This document shows, one piece after another, positions 62,528-64,000 of a stretch of DNA of 64,000 nt. The stretch lies in contig NZ_JAAMFB010000044.1 in the NCBI RefSeq assembly GCF_013322225.1, forward strand, positions 1 through 64,000, given 5' to 3'. Within the stretch, counting starts at the first letter, position 1; the number at the start of each line of letters is the position of its first letter. The notes under the pieces were generated by a model. That model saw nothing but the letters and a program-made list of their open reading frames with translations. It was not told the origin of the DNA and made no database searches. The translations under genes were made by a program, and so were the position numbers. The DNA comes from Agrobacterium larrymoorei. GTDB taxonomy: Bacteria; Pseudomonadota; Alphaproteobacteria; Rhizobiales; Rhizobiaceae.

Positions 62528-62833
62528 ATGAGCTTCGCTGGAACTTGGGAATGTTCGATAGAAACGCCGATTGGCCGACAGGATGTGACGTTCCATATCA
62601 AAGAGCAAAACGGAACGTACAGCGGAACTGCAGTCGGTGCGGAGACAGTCCCGCTTCTCGACCCAGTGGTGAAAGGCGCCCACATGCAATGGACGCAAAA
62701 GACGACGAAGCCAATGCCTTTGACCGTAAAGTTTGATGTTACCCAAAATGGCGACGATCTCAGCGGGACCGCGAAAGCTGGTATATTTCCATCCGTCCAA
62801 GTGAACGGAAGGCGCCTCTCGCGAGCTGTTTAA
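62528..62833 (+). CDS. Small lipocalin-like hypothetical protein
   Basis: 101 residues. FAGTWECSIETPIGRQDVTF, HIKEQNGTYSGTAVG, MPLTVKFDVTQNGDDLSGTA and KAGIFPSVQVNGRRL alternate strands and turns like a small beta-barrel. There is no signal peptide. I do not recognise a named family, but its composition matches short proteins found beside DJ-1/PfpI or SDR genes. It is followed after 19 bases by the DJ-1 gene, so both may be one operon. Confidence 0.65.
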   Translation: MSFAGTWECSIETPIGRQDVTFHIKEQNGTYSGTAVGAETVPLLDPVVKGAHMQWTQKTTKPMPLTVKFDVTQNGDDLSGTAKAGIFPSVQVNGRRLSRAV

Positions 62834-62852
62834 TATTTGAAAATGAAAGTCA

Positions 62853-63641
62853 ATGAAGATGACGACAGTGCTAAAACAACCAGGCTCTAAATGGCCAACT
62901 CTAAACGTTGGCCCTGCGCAGACCGGTCAGCCTCCGATGGAGTGCGCGATGCTCCTATTTCCCGGCTTCACAGCACTTGATCTTATCGGTCCGCAAACCG
63001 TTTTGTGTGGGCCAATGACAACACATTTGGTGGCTAAAAATATGGATCCCGTAATTTCCGATACCGGGATAACAATCTTTCCAACTGCGACGTTCGATGA
63101 GGTTCCACGTGATCTTGACGTACTGTTCGTGCCTGGCGGCCCAGGTCAGGTCGATGTTTTCAGTGACGACGAAACATTGAGTTTTCTTGCTGACCGAGGT
63201 GCACGGGCGCGATGGGTCACCGCAGTGTGCACCGGCTCACTGATGCTTGGTGCTGCCGGCTTGTTAGACGGTTACAAGGCAACGACCCACTGGGCTGCGA
63301 AAGGCCTTTTACCTTTATTTGGAGCAGAGCCAGTCGATGGACGCGTGGCCATCGACCGAAACCGCATCACCGGTGGTGGCGTGACTGCAGGAATAGATTT
63401 TGGGCTCACGATCCTCGATACAATTTACGGAGAGAAGATTGCGCGCGCAGCGCAGCTTTTGATGGAATACGATCCTGCTCCGCCTTTTGATGCTGGTAAC
63501 CCAGCAGGCGCCGGTGATGATATTGTCGCGATCGCTATGGAAGTTCTCGGCCCCGTCGCCGAAGGTACGATGATCGAACTGGGCAAAAGAGATTGGCCGC
63601 ATATTTTGGCTAGACGCGGCGAAATTTCACGAAAACGATGA
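62853..63641 (+). CDS. DJ-1/PfpI-family protein (isonitrile hydratase-like, cytoplasmic)
   Basis: 262 residues, no signal peptide. CAMLLFPGFTALDLIGPQTV contains the catalytic Asp of isonitrile hydratases, FVPGGPGQVDVFSDDE the Glu region, and WVTAVCTGSLMLGAAGLLDG the nucleophilic Cys. GGGVTAGIDFGLTILDTIYG and EYDPAPPFDAGNPAGAG complete the family pattern. It is strongly similar over its core to the exported protein at 59226-60002, so the two look like paralogues. It likely hydrates an isonitrile or acts on a related small metabolite. The ribosome binding site is not obvious. Confidence 0.85.
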   Translation: MKMTTVLKQPGSKWPTLNVGPAQTGQPPMECAMLLFPGFTALDLIGPQTVLCGPMTTHLVAKNMDPVISDTGITIFPTATFDEVPRDLDVLFVPGGPGQVDVFSDDETLSFLADRGARARWVTAVCTGSLMLGAAGLLDGYKATTHWAAKGLLPLFGAEPVDGRVAIDRNRITGGGVTAGIDFGLTILDTIYGEKIARAAQLLMEYDPAPPFDAGNPAGAGDDIVAIAMEVLGPVAEGTMIELGKRDWPHILARRGEISRKR

Positions 63642-63792
63642 AATCTATTTTGTCTTTGCGCGAAAAACGCCGAACACATCCAACAGGTATGTGATGAGTT
63701 TGCATATTTTACCAAGACGATGCGGTCTAACGAGCCGGTAAAAGCGAGATGCTTTACCCGGTTTATTTCCTAAAGAGGCTGAGAACTTCAGA

Positions 63793-64000
63793 ATGAGCCA
63801 AAAAAACACCTTGAGGCGGATCGCAGCTTTGGAAGCGATGACGTTGATTGTCCTCGTGTTTGTAGCTGTGCCCCTCAAACACTTCGCAGGCATGCCAGAA
63901 GCAACCAGATTTATGGGTCCCATCCACGGACTTGCTTTTCTGGCCTTTTGCTGGTCCGTCTTGCGCGAATATTCCGAAGGCGAAGTTTCAAAAAAAGATC
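63793..64000 (+). CDS. DUF3817 membrane protein (partial, runs off the window)
   Basis: The first 69 codons are visible from ATG 63793. MTLIVLVFVAVPLKHFAGMP and FMGPIHGLAFLAFCWSVLRE show the DUF3817 pattern (two hydrophobic helices and the G-P-x-H-G-x-x-F motif). The family is a small integral membrane protein of unknown role, usually of about 90-110 residues, so most of it is present. The 3' end lies beyond position 64000. Confidence 0.75.
   Translation, partial: MSQKNTLRRIAALEAMTLIVLVFVAVPLKHFAGMPEATRFMGPIHGLAFLAFCWSVLREYSEGEVSKKD

Noticed and set aside
1-64000. CRISPR arrays and rRNA/tRNA genes
   Set aside because: No regularly spaced direct repeats and no foldable tRNA or rRNA segment were found on either strand.

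Overview
The window reads as part of a large accessory plasmid of the Rhizobiaceae (Agrobacterium/Rhizobium group). The clearest evidence is a complete Ti-type conjugal transfer (Dtr) module: traG-traD-traC, oriT, then traA-traF-traB-traH, followed by a TraM antiactivator and a TraR quorum-sensing regulator, with two near-consensus tra boxes. DUF736, HU, WGR and ArdC-like genes beside it, and an RHE_PE00001-family gene at the left edge, fit the same kind of replicon.

Positions 1-33000 form a dense anti-phage and conflict island. Recognisable systems are a Septu-like pair (ptuA/ptuB, 1511-3431) and a Hachiman pair (hamA/hamB, 7206-10227). Among and after them lie genes that look like conflict systems but that I cannot assign to a named one: a DUF2235 hydrolase, an XRE-HTH/GTPase-like protein, a GHKL ATPase fused to a PD-(D/E)XK-like domain, a secreted S1/P1 nuclease with a gluzincin metalloprotease and a ComEC-like metallo-beta-lactamase, a MerR-like/N6-methyltransferase/PD-(D/E)XK cassette, a 1450-residue NACHT-like NTPase with a C-terminal nuclease-like domain, and an overlapping HTH-like/pentapeptide-repeat pair. 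A 516-bp miniature Tn3-family element (17482-17997) lies directly upstream of a truncated gene. A 24-codon hydrophobic peptide with a perfect ribosome binding site sits at 30317-30391.

Positions 33400-43450 hold redox and xenobiotic-response genes: an NTF2-like protein, Rrf2 and AraC regulators, an SDR divergent from the AraC gene, a PaaI thioesterase, and a probable four-gene operon (MDR dehydrogenase, LLM flavin oxidoreductase, DUF1993, Bcr/CflA-type MFS pump). That operon is divergent from an HxlR regulator. A SMP-30-like lactonase follows. The HxlR leader is repeated upstream of the SMP-30 gene.

Positions 43700-48500 are the worn leading flank of the transfer region. They hold a frameshifted ArdC, an internally deleted PAPS-reductase-like gene, an intact Phd/PemK-type toxin-antitoxin operon with a 12-bp operator palindrome, and DUF736, HU and WGR genes. 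Positions 48720-58474 are the tra/quorum-sensing module. No AHL synthase (traI), trb genes or replication genes are visible, so mating-pair formation and signal synthesis must be encoded elsewhere.

Positions 58600-64000 contain three DJ-1/PfpI-superfamily genes (one with a Tat-like signal, one fused to an AraC domain) around a decayed TetR/SDR pair, and end inside a DUF3817 membrane protein gene.
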